Source: Brettanomyces bruxellensis (lineage: Eukaryota; Ascomycota; Pichiomycetes; Pichiales; Pichiaceae). Taken from it: a DNA stretch of 64,000 nt. The position numbers and the translations under genes were made by a program. The notes under the pieces were generated by a model that was not told where the DNA came from, did no database searches, and saw nothing but the letters and a program-made list of their open reading frames with translations. This document shows positions 47,423 to 56,764 of this stretch, piece by piece. Position 1 is the first letter of the stretch, and each line of letters starts with the position of its first letter. The stretch spans positions 248,001 through 312,000 of the forward strand of contig NC_054684.1 in the NCBI RefSeq assembly GCF_011074885.1. Reading direction: 5' to 3'.

Positions 47423-48103
47423 ATGTTTACTGAAGACACGGTATTTCCACAGGACCGTTTTTGCATAGTCGATCAAGCACCAATCGAGGATAATTCCAAT
47501 TCTTTATATTGCTCTTCAGAGTGCAGACAAAAGGATTCTAACACAGGACTGGCACCAGTTGCAACTAGAGGAAATCTTATAACCTACAGAACTAGAATGC
47601 ACGAAAGACAACCTTCCTCAAGCAGGTCAATTTCGCGTCGCCTAAGGCCGATCGACGGATCGGTTATGGTTACCTCGAACTCTATTGATTCTTCTAGTGA
47701 CGAAGAGGATTTTGTACCAGAATCCACTTCCTACGAGGAAAATAGCAATCAATACAGTGTAGATATTGTGGCTCCAGGTGAAGAGCTTGATGATGTTTTC
47801 CAGTTTGAAGGTGTTACAGATACAAATAATGTGTACAGTTCTTCTCTACCATCACTTATGTCTGATCTGGACAATGGATCTGATACCGATGATTTTTCAA
47901 ACGAAGACGAACTTGCTTCAGAACAAAACAGAAATAGCACAAAATATTACGAGTGGCTATATGACGCTCCTAAATCCGAGAAGGAAACCCTTAGCTACGG
48001 ATTCTCCACTTATGAGAAGAAAATAGATTCTCTTATCATTGAAGAAAAGAGGCACAGTAACATAGCAGCAAGAAATTATGAACTTTGGCTTACTTCACAT
48101 TAG
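47423..48103 (+). CDS. ECL1: Ecl1-like lifespan-regulatory family protein
   Basis: I start at the ATG at 47423 (226 residues), because the longer frame opens with TTG. The N-terminus has a zinc-finger-like block, CIVDQAP then LYCSSECRQKD (about 16-43), resembling the Ecl1 family motif, whose usual form is CxxC then YCSxxC. Here the second Cys of the first pair is missing. The middle is acidic and Ser-rich (about 85-195), and the C-terminus is helical and ends in NYELWLTSH. Ecl1 proteins extend chronological lifespan and respond to nutrient and sulfur shortage in fission yeast. S. cerevisiae Ecl1 (YGR146C, 211 residues) lies on the same chromosome arm as other counterparts of genes here. The call rests on the motif and length and is moderate. 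Confidence 0.5.
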   Translation: MFTEDTVFPQDRFCIVDQAPIEDNSNSLYCSSECRQKDSNTGLAPVATRGNLITYRTRMHERQPSSSRSISRRLRPIDGSVMVTSNSIDSSSDEEDFVPESTSYEENSNQYSVDIVAPGEELDDVFQFEGVTDTNNVYSSSLPSLMSDLDNGSDTDDFSNEDELASEQNRNSTKYYEWLYDAPKSEKETLSYGFSTYEKKIDSLIIEEKRHSNIAARNYELWLTSH

Positions 48104-49538
48104 GTAAATTTGTTGGTTTAATTGACCAATTTTGTTTTATTTTTGTTGTCTCTCGCATTCTGTTTCGGTTCGCATCGGTGATGGTTTTATTTGGCACTTC
48201 CGGTATTCTCATGGTGTTATTCTTTTCTAATAATGGTTCTTGGTACAAATTCATACACATTAATATTTATTGATAAATTATACTTTAAGTGCAATGTAGT
48301 ACTAGTTTGATTGATTTTATTCATTCTAGGGAATGAGATTATCGAATCCTTAGATACGTACGTATTAGCAGTGTTCGATTGTCCTCTTTATTATTTATCT
48401 TTTTTCCCCTCCCCGATAGCCGGTTGTCCACAGTACCTTTATGATTGTCTCGGATATTGTTTCACAGGTAGAAGTCCGAGAACTTCTGTGGATTAATACG
48501 GCATACGAATATCTTCCGGTACATTTTCTCCGTATCTTTATTGATTTGAATTGCTAGTTAACGCATATGTGAAATAATTAATACGTTACATCATAAATTC
48601 TGATGCTTCTCCGCTCTTACTCAACCCCGCTGTAACTACAATCAACACATCGTGCCGCATTACTTTAGGAACTTGGCAGGCATATGAGATCGTTCGCCAG
48701 TTTAAAATATATGTGTTTGAACATCTGTCAAGATTTCCATTCTACATGTTTGGAGGTTCCTCATTCTCCCTCCTCTCTGCTTTTAAATTTACCTCAATAA
48801 GTTGTGTTTCCTCTTTCCAGTTATTTTTTCCTCTTTTTCTTCATTGAAGCCCTTTCTTTTTCTTTTTCTTTTTTTTTGTAAGTTTTATTTTTTTCAACAA
48901 TTTGACGCTTGCTCGTTCCGCATTACTAAAAATGAATAAACCTTTCCCAAGAGTAGAGCGTAGAAATTTTTTATGGGCTTTATTTGTAATATTTCTCACC
49001 TTGCCACGACTATTGCCAGATGTGCCAAGAATAAAGTTAGAAGGCAAAAGGGCACTTCTTGATTAGGAAAAAAAAAGAGGAGGTTCCGAGTAGCATGAGT
49101 TGAGTGAATGATTTTGTTAAGAAATATATCTATGAAATATACATATATAAAAGGTGCCTATCATCCAGCCAGTAAAAAAAAGAAGTGGTAAAAAAAGGTT
49201 CTAGGTGGTGATCCCTCTTGTTTCTTTTAAGTTGATGTTTTGTCTATAAAAATTTTATCAGCCTGTTTTCTCACATTGTTCTATACTTTATCACCTCGTT
49301 AAATTAGGTATTAAAATAAAGCCTATACTGTGGATTTTTTTGGGTTCTTACTGTTTTCTGCAGTGTTTCCCTTAAACAAGTTCTTTGAGCGATAAAATTT
49401 AGTTGAATTGTTTGGCGATTGAGTTTAAATAGCAGGTTTTCCCATTCAATTAGGTTCTTCCTCTTATTAGTGAATCTTGTCTTTTCTTAGAGATCTTCAC
49501 TGTTTCCCCTATCTTCAATTCACACAAAAATCTTTACA
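48104..49538. promoter_or_regulatory. Long ERG13 upstream region
   Basis: These 1435 bases precede ERG13. They are T-rich on this strand with pyrimidine stretches before the ATG. A 12-bp palindrome (ATACGTACGTAT) lies at 48354-48365. I found no clear sterol-regulatory TCGTATA site. The minus-strand open frame at 48841-49047 is Lys-rich and low-complexity at its C-terminal end and is not supported. Confidence 0.45.
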
Positions 49539-50903
49539 ATGTCCCCAAAAAACGTCGGTATTAAGGCTCTTGAGCTCTACATTCCTGGCCAATATGTTCA
49601 CCAGGCAGATCTGGAGAAGTACGATGGTGCTTCGACCGGAAAATACACCATTGGCTTAGGTCAAACAAATATGGCCTTTGTCAACGATCGTGAAGACATC
49701 TACTCAATGGCATTAACAGTTCTCAAAAATCTTATTGACAAATATGACATAGATGTGAACAACATCGGACGTTTGGAAGTCGGTACTGAGACCCTTTTGG
49801 ATAGATCTAAGTCCGTGAAAACCCTTTTAATGCAACTATTGGGTGATAACACAGATGTTGAAGGAGTCGACACCATTAATGCTTGTTACGGTGGTACTGC
49901 TGCCGTCATTAATGCTATAAACTGGGTCCAATCCGACTCATGGGATGGTAGGGATGCTGTTGTTGTGTGTGGTGATATTGCTATTTATAGCAAGGGTGCC
50001 GCAAGACCAACTGGTGGTGCCGGTACCGTTGCTCTTTTGATTGGTCCTGATGCTCCAATTGTTTTTGATCCTGTTAGAGGATCCTTCATGGAGCATGCCT
50101 ACGATTTCTACAAGCCTGACTTTGCTAGTGAGTATCCTTACGTCGCAGGACACTATTCAATGGCCTGCTATGTCAAGGCAGTTGACCACTGTTACAAAGC
50201 TTATTCAAAGAAGGCTAAGGCACGTGGTTTGAGCAACTCCAAGACTGACACTGTTGGTTTGGATTACTTTGATTACAATGCTTTCCATGCTCCTACTTGT
50301 AAGTTGGTTGTTAAGTCTTACGCTAGACTCCTTTACAACGATTACATGCAAGACAATTCCTTGATCCCAGATTTGGATGCCAAGACTTACAATGAAATGT
50401 CGTACGAGGACTCCCTTGTTGACAAGGCTCTTCAACGTAAATTTATGGCTCTTGCCAAAGATAAATATGAGGAACGGGTTAAGCCATCTTTGGAGCTGCC
50501 AACTAATATTGGAAACACTTACAGTGGTTCCTGTTGGGGTTGTTTGTCATCCTTGTTGTACTTTGTCGGCAGTGAGAAACTACAGGGAAAGAGAATTGGT
50601 CTTTTCTCATATGGTTCTGGTCTTGCCGCTACTCTTTTGTCTATGAAGGTTGTTGGTGACATCTCCAAGATCACGAAGGTTCTTTCTGTTAAGGAGAGAT
50701 TGGACTCCAGAATTCAGAAGAGTCCAAAGGAATATGAGGAAGCTATTGAGTTGAGAGAAAAAGCATACATGAAGAAGTCTTTCAAGCCTGTTGGAAGTAT
50801 CGATTACATTCCAGAGGGAACGTATTATTTGAAAGAGATTGATGACAAGTTCAGAAGATCTTACACCAGAAAAGGTGCCAAGAATGAGGAGACATTGGCC
50901 TGA
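49539..50903 (+). CDS. ERG13: HMG-CoA synthase Erg13
   Basis: This 454-residue enzyme condenses acetyl-CoA with acetoacetyl-CoA to HMG-CoA, an early step of the mevalonate and ergosterol pathway in the cytosol. The catalytic Cys116 lies in NACYGGT, and His250 in FHAPTCK. The strings [22 protein letters not shown] and [10 protein letters not shown] are family hallmarks, and the C-terminus DDKFRRSY is typical. S. cerevisiae Erg13 is 491 residues; the shorter form here lacks N-terminal extension. CUG at 49611-49613 encodes Leu25, where the family has Leu, which informs the genetic code of this species. Codons are strongly biased to yeast-preferred ones, as expected of a highly expressed gene. 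Convergent with ROT1. Confidence 0.96.
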   Translation: MSPKNVGIKALELYIPGQYVHQADLEKYDGASTGKYTIGLGQTNMAFVNDREDIYSMALTVLKNLIDKYDIDVNNIGRLEVGTETLLDRSKSVKTLLMQLLGDNTDVEGVDTINACYGGTAAVINAINWVQSDSWDGRDAVVVCGDIAIYSKGAARPTGGAGTVALLIGPDAPIVFDPVRGSFMEHAYDFYKPDFASEYPYVAGHYSMACYVKAVDHCYKAYSKKAKARGLSNSKTDTVGLDYFDYNAFHAPTCKLVVKSYARLLYNDYMQDNSLIPDLDAKTYNEMSYEDSLVDKALQRKFMALAKDKYEERVKPSLELPTNIGNTYSGSCWGCLSSLLYFVGSEKLQGKRIGLFSYGSGLAATLLSMKVVGDISKITKVLSVKERLDSRIQKSPKEYEEAIELREKAYMKKSFKPVGSIDYIPEGTYYLKEIDDKFRRSYTRKGAKNEETLA

Positions 50904-51440
50904 TTCGGGAAATTGAGGAAATGGTTCCTCTTCAGAGTGATGATAGATAATTGTTGATTTTTCTCTCGGGCCACAGCCTGATTTCCACCTCGCAAAGTCC
51001 CATCTAACTTATATTTATTTTGCTCATATACATGGAGCTTCAAATGGGGTTGTTTAAATATCAACTCCATTCATATTATTATTATTGTTATTGTTATTTT
51101 CCTGTTCTATTTTTGTTGTTGTTTCATCCTTTGTCATTTCAACTTTTCCCCTCATTCTCTCCTTGCTTTTTCCTCGTTTTGTTAGAACATTAGGCAACAG
51201 GCATATATCATACATATGTTGGTTACCCTTAAGTTTTAAAATATTTAATATAGTGTGGATGCTGTTTGTTTTTCTAGATTTTACTTAACATGCCAAAGCG
51301 TTTGCACTCATTCCTTTCTTTTAATTTAAGCTTAGCCCTGGAATTAGATACATACTTTTAAATACAACGTAGAAAGAAGGAGGAAAAGAGAAAGAAGAAG
51401 AAAAAAAAAAAAAAAATATGCATGCCGATATGATGATGGA
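50904..51440. other. Convergent intergenic region with A16 run
   Basis: Between the convergent stops of ERG13 and ROT1. An uninterrupted run of 16 A lies at 51401-51416 and an ATT/GTT-rich stretch at about 51076-51100. No gene was recognised. Confidence 0.5.
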
Positions 51441-52733
51441 TCAATGTGCGAAGACAAAAAGTAGGCCGCCTCCAATAATCATATCCACAAAAACCCACCA
51501 CCAAAAATTATAATTGAAGGCAGGCTGCTTGACGGCATTTGTCCTGTATCTATTCTGAAGTGATCTTTTCACCCTTTGAGAAAGGCCAGCTGGCTTTGCT
51601 GTACCTATCACACGTGCACCGTCTCTTTTCACTTTTGCAGCAGATGCAGATGCAGATGCAGATGCTGCAGAACTAGAGCCACCGCCAGTTCCAACAACAG
51701 TGGTGCTGTCTGGAGAGTCGGTAGGGTTCAAAGTCATTGTCGGAAGCATCTGCGGAGGTCTGTATGCCAAATAAAGAGGTCTCATGTACTCACCGTTACT
51801 CTCCACCAAGTTCAATCTGTATCTTCCATGATAGGAGTCAACGTAGATACTGAAGCCCTTGAAAATCTCGGTCTGATTGTACCTAGAGTATGTCGAAACG
51901 CCATTATCACTGCAAGGCTCGGAGAGAAGTTGTCTTCCATCAACGGCAAACGGTGTGAGAGTAAGCTTGCCCGAGCTGGCCACCTCGTAAGTTCCATGCT
52001 GGAAGATCAATGCTGCAGCGGCACATGAATGGTTCTGTGGGTTCGGCGTCACCTGGTAAAGGGCCTCCTCGAAGAATCCGTCCTCGGTAAAGCTGTAAGA
52101 GATACCAGTGAGAGCAGGCTCGATCAAGAGTTCATCAACTGGGTCATAGAAGCCTGGCCCTGTAAAAACAGCGTTCGACTTTGATGTCCACGTTCCAACA
52201 ATTGTGGCACCGCTCGTGTCTCCGTTTTCGGCACCATTGGCAGTGGCCGTGGAATCTGCTGAGTCGCTTGATGCAGTGCTTGAATCTGCAGTCGTTGCAG
52301 CCTCTGTTGCTGTATCAACAGTTGTTGCAGCAGCAGCTGCTGCTGTAGTTGTATCTGTAGTTTCTGCTGCTGCTGCTGCTGCTGTAGTTGTATCTGTAGT
52401 TTCTGCTGCTGCTGCTGCTGCTACTGCTGCTGTAGTAGTATCAGTCGTTTCCGCTGCTGCTGCTGCTACTGCTGTAGTTGTATCAGTCGTTTCCGCTGCT
52501 GCTGCTGCTGCTACTGCTGCTGTAGTAGTATCAGTCGTTTCCGCTGCTGCTGCTGCTACTGCTGTAGTTGTATCTGTAGTTTCTGCTGCTGCTGCTGCTG
52601 CTGCTTCTGCCGTTGTCGTGGTATCTGCTGCCGCTGCTGTGGTTGTCGTGTCATCAGCAACTGCAGCATAAGCAAGTGGTTGCAGCTTGAGGCTGAGAAG
52701 TAGTAGGCCTATAAAGCTTGCCTTAGAAAGCAT
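51441..52733 (-). CDS. ROT1: Rot1, essential ER chaperone, with an extra Ala/Thr repeat domain
   Basis: I start at the ATG at 52733 (430 residues), because the longer frame begins with TTG. A signal peptide (about 1-24) is followed by a low-complexity domain (25-172) of Ala/Thr repeats. The conserved Rot1 domain begins at GTWTSKSNAVFTGPGFYDPVDE (about 180) and includes SYSFTEDGFFEEA, HGTYEV and PLYLAYRPPQMLP. A membrane segment ends the protein (about 407-428). S. cerevisiae Rot1 is 256 residues and has no such repeat domain, so this copy carries about 150 extra residues. Rot1 assists folding and O-mannosylation of secretory proteins and is needed for beta-1,6-glucan. Two KR dipeptides lie in the linker before the membrane segment. 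The Thr-rich repeats are candidates for O-mannosylation. Confidence 0.92.
   Translation of the reverse strand: MLSKASFIGLLLLSLKLQPLAYAAVADDTTTTAAAADTTTTAEAAAAAAAETTDTTTAVAAAAAETTDTTTAAVAAAAAAETTDTTTAVAAAAAETTDTTTAAVAAAAAAETTDTTTAAAAAAETTDTTTAAAAAATTVDTATEAATTADSSTASSDSADSTATANGAENGDTSGATIVGTWTSKSNAVFTGPGFYDPVDELLIEPALTGISYSFTEDGFFEEALYQVTPNPQNHSCAAAALIFQHGTYEVASSGKLTLTPFAVDGRQLLSEPCSDNGVSTYSRYNQTEIFKGFSIYVDSYHGRYRLNLVESNGEYMRPLYLAYRPPQMLPTMTLNPTDSPDSTTVVGTGGGSSSAASASASASAAKVKRDGARVIGTAKPAGLSQRVKRSLQNRYRTNAVKQPAFNYNFWWWVFVDMIIGGGLLFVFAH
52323..52607 (-). repeat. 90-bp higher-order tandem repeat in ROT1
   Basis: The coding strand repeats with a 90-base period (GTAGTTGTATC on the plus strand begins at 52384, 52474 and 52564). 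Each period is 30 codons made of two related subunits of 14 and 16 residues around ETTDTTTA. Copies are nearly identical apart from silent changes, so the array is recent or homogenised. Confidence 0.85.
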
Positions 52734-53368
52734 TGTCAATATGTATGATACTATGTTCCGTACTTATATTTGTTATACCGTCAATGAGATATTTAAAAAA
52801 ATTGTTGAATGATTGTTTGATCGCAACGTGTCACAGCTAAATGATCCGGTTCAATAATTGTAGAGTAACTGATATGTGAATTTCCGATGATTCAAAATGG
52901 TAGTTACTCTATAAGTGCACTAAATTCAGCCTCGCAGGATGCAGTCAAGTAGCGAACGTGAGTTACAAAACGTTTAGCCTGAAGAGCAGTGACAAGAAGA
53001 GGTATGCAAATTTGAAAAAGAATGTGTTCTGTATTCAATGATGAATCTGAATTTCAAAGTTGACCAAGATAAATTTAGTACGCTGGCTGTGCGTTTTTCT
53101 TCCAGACCTTCTCCAGTAGAGGGGGGTAAAAAAATTTGCATGTTCGCGTTTTTGTGGCTGTGCGCCGCGCTATCTAGAAGAACCCAAGCCCAGGCCGTTT
53201 TATATGTAATTTGATTTTCATTTGTCCCCTTGCACTGCCTGTCTTTTTTTTTTTGAAGGCTGTGGATGATGAAAAAGGAACATTTGAATTGTTACCAAGT
53301 GCGATTGTTAGGATACGAGCTTCCACATTTATACAAACTCGAACGAGGCGTGTAGTGTTGAAGTTAAG
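52734..53368. promoter_or_regulatory. Divergent promoter of ROT1 and HSH155
   Basis: These 635 bases hold the promoters of both genes. A T-run at about 53246-53255 was seen; nothing more specific was recognised. Confidence 0.45.
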
Positions 53369-56300
53369 ATGAGTTCTGAGAAGAAGCAGAGACTAACATC
53401 ATCGTACACTATCTCTAATGATTTGCAGCAGACATTAACGGAAGATTTTGAGAACTCGAGTCGACCCGATGCTTTGTCTAAGAGAGCTCAACAAAGACTG
53501 TTGCGATCTGGCGAAAATGATTATGATAGAAAAAAATATGTTTTGTTTGAGCAGGCATCAAGTGAGAGAGACTTCAAGTATGGCGAACTATCTGGACATG
53601 GAGCGGTGGAAGATTCTGTCAAGTCGAATAAGATAGATAAAGGCATTAAGACTGTGGATAGCAAAGCGAACGGGGAGCAAGTAACACAAAACAATGGCGA
53701 TCGAACTCCTCCTAGAATCACATCTGGTGATCGGACACCTCCTAGAGTGTCGTCCGGGGATAAGACACCGCCAAGAAAGATGAGAAAAAAGTCTGCAAGG
53801 AAAAGTTTGTGGGATGTGAAACCGGAGGACTTGGAGTTAAGCCAACCAATTTCGGCAACGAGACAAGTAGACGAAACTTTACAAGACTACTCAGATGATA
53901 CAAAACTAAAGCAGGAAATCCTTCAGAAGATGCCTGTTATTGATGGTATACCCTTGTCTGATAAAGTGCTTGATGAATTACTTCCGCCTGGCTTCAAGAC
54001 GGTGCCGGTTCCTTCAAATTATGAACTCAGATCTTTGGATATGCCCGATCTTTCGACCCTGAGTTATGGTGAGGGAAACGTTAATGATGGGTATACCATA
54101 CCTGAAGAAAGCCATATGGCATTAGAGATGCGCAGTTCCGTTAATCCAGATTTAATTCATGACGTCCCTGGCTTGCATCCGTTAATGTACTTCAAGGAGT
54201 CAGATGTGGCTGTTTTTGGAAAGTTAATTGAAACTCGAACCATTCCAGATTCTGAGTTATCATCCGATGAGTTAAAAGAGAGGCAGTGCATGAAGTTGAT
54301 TTTGAGTATTAAAAACTCCGAACCAAATGTGAGGAAGATAAGTCTACGGCAATTGATGGTCAAGACAAGAACGTTTGGTCCTAAGGTGATATTTGATATT
54401 GTTCTTCCCCTTCTTATGAGCAAGTCTTTGGAGGAAGAAGAACGACATCTATTGGTTAAAATTATTGGCCGTGTTATGTTTGCTCTTGACATTATGGTCC
54501 GGCCTTACACAAGGAAAATCTTAATAGTTATCATGCCACTTCTCATTGATGAGAATCAGTACGCTAGGGAAGAAGCCCGTGCTATCGTTTCAAATCTTGC
54601 AAAAGCCGTTGGACTAGCATATATGATATCTACCTTGCGTGTGGATATAGATCACCCCGATGATTACGTTCGTAACCTTGTTTCGGTCACATTTGCAGTT
54701 GTTGCGTCCTCACTTGGCCTACAGGTTGTGCTTCCCTTTCTGAAAGCTATATGCAATTCGAAAAAGAGTTGGTTGGCTCGTCATACTGGAGTCAGAATAA
54801 TCAGGCAAATTCCAGCATTAATGGGTCCCCGTATCCTTCCCCACCTTGATGGTCTCGTTAACTGTGTTCTAACAAATGTCGAGGATCAGTATCTCACTGT
54901 ACGAACAACAGCTGCTTCAGCAATAGCCTCGTTGGCCAGGGCTTCGAAACCATATGGTTTTGAGTCTTTTGAACCGGTTATCGAACCATTACTCACGGCT
55001 TTGAAGCGTCACAGAGGTCGCAGTTTAGCCGCTTTTCTTGAAGCCTTGGGTTCTTTGATTCCTCTCATGGATGAAGAGTATGGCAATTATTATGCAAGAC
55101 AAGTCCTAAGGGTTGTCTCAAGACAACTTTCCTCACCGGAGATTCAAATGAAATATGCTATTCTGCGCATCATCGAAATTTGTTGTTCGACGGATTCATT
55201 ATCAAAGGAGCTTTTCACTGATGAGAATTTTCTTGATGACTTTTTCTCTAATTTCTGGACTCGTAGGTCAGCTTTGGAAAAGAAAACCTCAAATATGTGT
55301 ATCTCTGCTTGCTACTCTTTATCATTAAAAGTTGGTGCCGTGGCAGTTGTTGACCGAATTCTCATTACTTTGAAAGATAGTTCGGAGACTTTTCGGGAGA
55401 TGGCACTCAATACAATAAGCATGATAATCCGAAAGCAAGGTAGTTTTGAACTTACTGACCGGACTGTTAGCCGTCTGCTAGATGGCATAGTTTATTGTAT
55501 TCAGCATCAAGGATTGGAAACGGATGGAAAGATTGTCACAGATGGATTCGGTTATATTACGGAAAGTTTGGGTATACGAATGAAGCCGCATAACATATCC
55601 GTCATCAGTGCTTTGTTATACCGATTGAAAAATAAAGAAGGCAGCGTAAGAGAGCAGGCTGCCGATATGATAGAGAAATCCATTTCTGTTTTAGCTCTGT
55701 GCAGTGAAGAAGATCTCTTGATCCGTTTGGGAACAATTCTTTACGAGTCTCTTGGGGAGGTTTATCCCTTTGTTTTAGGATCCATTCTTGGTGCTTTAAG
55801 AGCAGTTATAAAGAATGTAAAATCCTTGGATGTATTAAGTCCTCCGATTTCACAAATTTTGGCGACATTGACGCCAATTCTTCGAAATAAACATTTGAAA
55901 GTTCAAAGAAACGTTATAGATTTAATTGCTGATATCGCAGAACGAGCAAAAGATTATATTAATCATCGTGAATGGATGAGAATTTCTTTTGAATTGTTGG
56001 AAATGCTAAAGGCTCCTGTTAAAAAAGTGCGGATGTCTGCCAATAAAGCATTTGGTCTTATTGCTCAGGCAATTGGACCTTCTGATGTTCTTGTCACACT
56101 TTTAAATAATCTTCGTGTTCAAGAAAGACAACTTCGTGTTTGTACCGCTGTTGCCATTGGTATTGTTGCGAAGGTGTGCCTTCCATACACTGTGTTACCT
56201 GCTCTTATGAATGAGTATAGATATCCGGACAAAAATGTTCAAAATGGTATTCTCAAATCGTTAGCTTTTATGTTTGAGTATATTGGGGATGAGGGGGCTG

Positions 56301-56764
56301 ATTATATCTATGCGACGACACCATTGCTTGTTGAAGCATTAACAGGAAGAGGATTAATTCATAGGCAAACGGCCGCAAGCGTTGTAAAGCATATGGCATT
56401 AGGAAGTATGGGACTCGGTTATGAGGATGCTTTCATTAATTTTTTGAATTTGTTATGGCCAAATATATTTGAGACATCGCCACATGTGATTACACGTGTT
56501 GTTGATGCTATAGAGAGTATACGATATGCTCTTGGGGTTGGTATACTGATGAACTACGTCATGCCTGGACTTTTTCACCCTGCGCGAAAAGTGAGGGCGT
56601 CTTATTGGCGAGTTTATAATAGAATGTATATTTCATCTGCTCATGCAATGGTCCCATATTATCCGAGGTTTGAGAGAGTTGGTGCGGAGGTCAAGGCTGA
56701 AGTTCCGAAAGTGGACGAGCATCCAGAAGATCTTGGTATTTCAGAGCTAGACATCTGGATTTAA
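53369..56764 (+). CDS. HSH155: U2 snRNP SF3b subunit Hsh155 (SF3B1)
   Basis: This 1131-residue protein is the HEAT-repeat scaffold of SF3b that holds the U2-branch-site helix. The N-terminal 290 residues are disordered and contain a triple 10-residue repeat with TPPR (111-140). A U2AF-ligand-motif-like RKSLWDV (about 144-150) follows. PVIDGIPLSDKVLDELLPPGF (about 189-210) is the conserved p14-binding-type segment. About 20 HEAT repeats fill the rest, for example VRTTAASAIASLARASKPYG, and the C-terminus is typical in length. S. cerevisiae Hsh155 is 971 residues and human SF3B1 1304, so this form is intermediate. It pairs with Rse1, Cus1 and Hsh49. Confidence 0.95.
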   Translation: MSSEKKQRLTSSYTISNDLQQTLTEDFENSSRPDALSKRAQQRLLRSGENDYDRKKYVLFEQASSERDFKYGELSGHGAVEDSVKSNKIDKGIKTVDSKANGEQVTQNNGDRTPPRITSGDRTPPRVSSGDKTPPRKMRKKSARKSLWDVKPEDLELSQPISATRQVDETLQDYSDDTKLKQEILQKMPVIDGIPLSDKVLDELLPPGFKTVPVPSNYELRSLDMPDLSTLSYGEGNVNDGYTIPEESHMALEMRSSVNPDLIHDVPGLHPLMYFKESDVAVFGKLIETRTIPDSELSSDELKERQCMKLILSIKNSEPNVRKISLRQLMVKTRTFGPKVIFDIVLPLLMSKSLEEEERHLLVKIIGRVMFALDIMVRPYTRKILIVIMPLLIDENQYAREEARAIVSNLAKAVGLAYMISTLRVDIDHPDDYVRNLVSVTFAVVASSLGLQVVLPFLKAICNSKKSWLARHTGVRIIRQIPALMGPRILPHLDGLVNCVLTNVEDQYLTVRTTAASAIASLARASKPYGFESFEPVIEPLLTALKRHRGRSLAAFLEALGSLIPLMDEEYGNYYARQVLRVVSRQLSSPEIQMKYAILRIIEICCSTDSLSKELFTDENFLDDFFSNFWTRRSALEKKTSNMCISACYSLSLKVGAVAVVDRILITLKDSSETFREMALNTISMIIRKQGSFELTDRTVSRLLDGIVYCIQHQGLETDGKIVTDGFGYITESLGIRMKPHNISVISALLYRLKNKEGSVREQAADMIEKSISVLALCSEEDLLIRLGTILYESLGEVYPFVLGSILGALRAVIKNVKSLDVLSPPISQILATLTPILRNKHLKVQRNVIDLIADIAERAKDYINHREWMRISFELLEMLKAPVKKVRMSANKAFGLIAQAIGPSDVLVTLLNNLRVQERQLRVCTAVAIGIVAKVCLPYTVLPALMNEYRYPDKNVQNGILKSLAFMFEYIGDEGADYIYATTPLLVEALTGRGLIHRQTAASVVKHMALGSMGLGYEDAFINFLNLLWPNIFETSPHVITRVVDAIESIRYALGVGILMNYVMPGLFHPARKVRASYWRVYNRMYISSAHAMVPYYPRFERVGAEVKAEVPKVDEHPEDLGISELDIWI
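53699..53788 (+). repeat. Three 30-bp repeats encoding TPPR units in HSH155
   Basis: Residues 111-120, 121-130 and 131-140 each begin D(R/K)TPPR. The first two continue (I/V)(T/S)SG. The DNA copies are similar but not identical (GATCGAACTCCTCCTAGA, GATCGGACACCTCCTAGA, GATAAGACACCGCCAAGA). Confidence 0.8.

Noticed and set aside
48841..49047. 68-codon Lys-rich minus-strand frame upstream of ERG13
   Set aside because: The C-terminal part comes from a CTTTTT tract; no homologue is recognised and the first part is not distinctive.
52204..52671. 155-codon Ala/Val-rich open frame opposite ROT1
   Set aside because: It is the mirror of the ROT1 Ala/Thr repeat; the regular codon repeat keeps several frames open.
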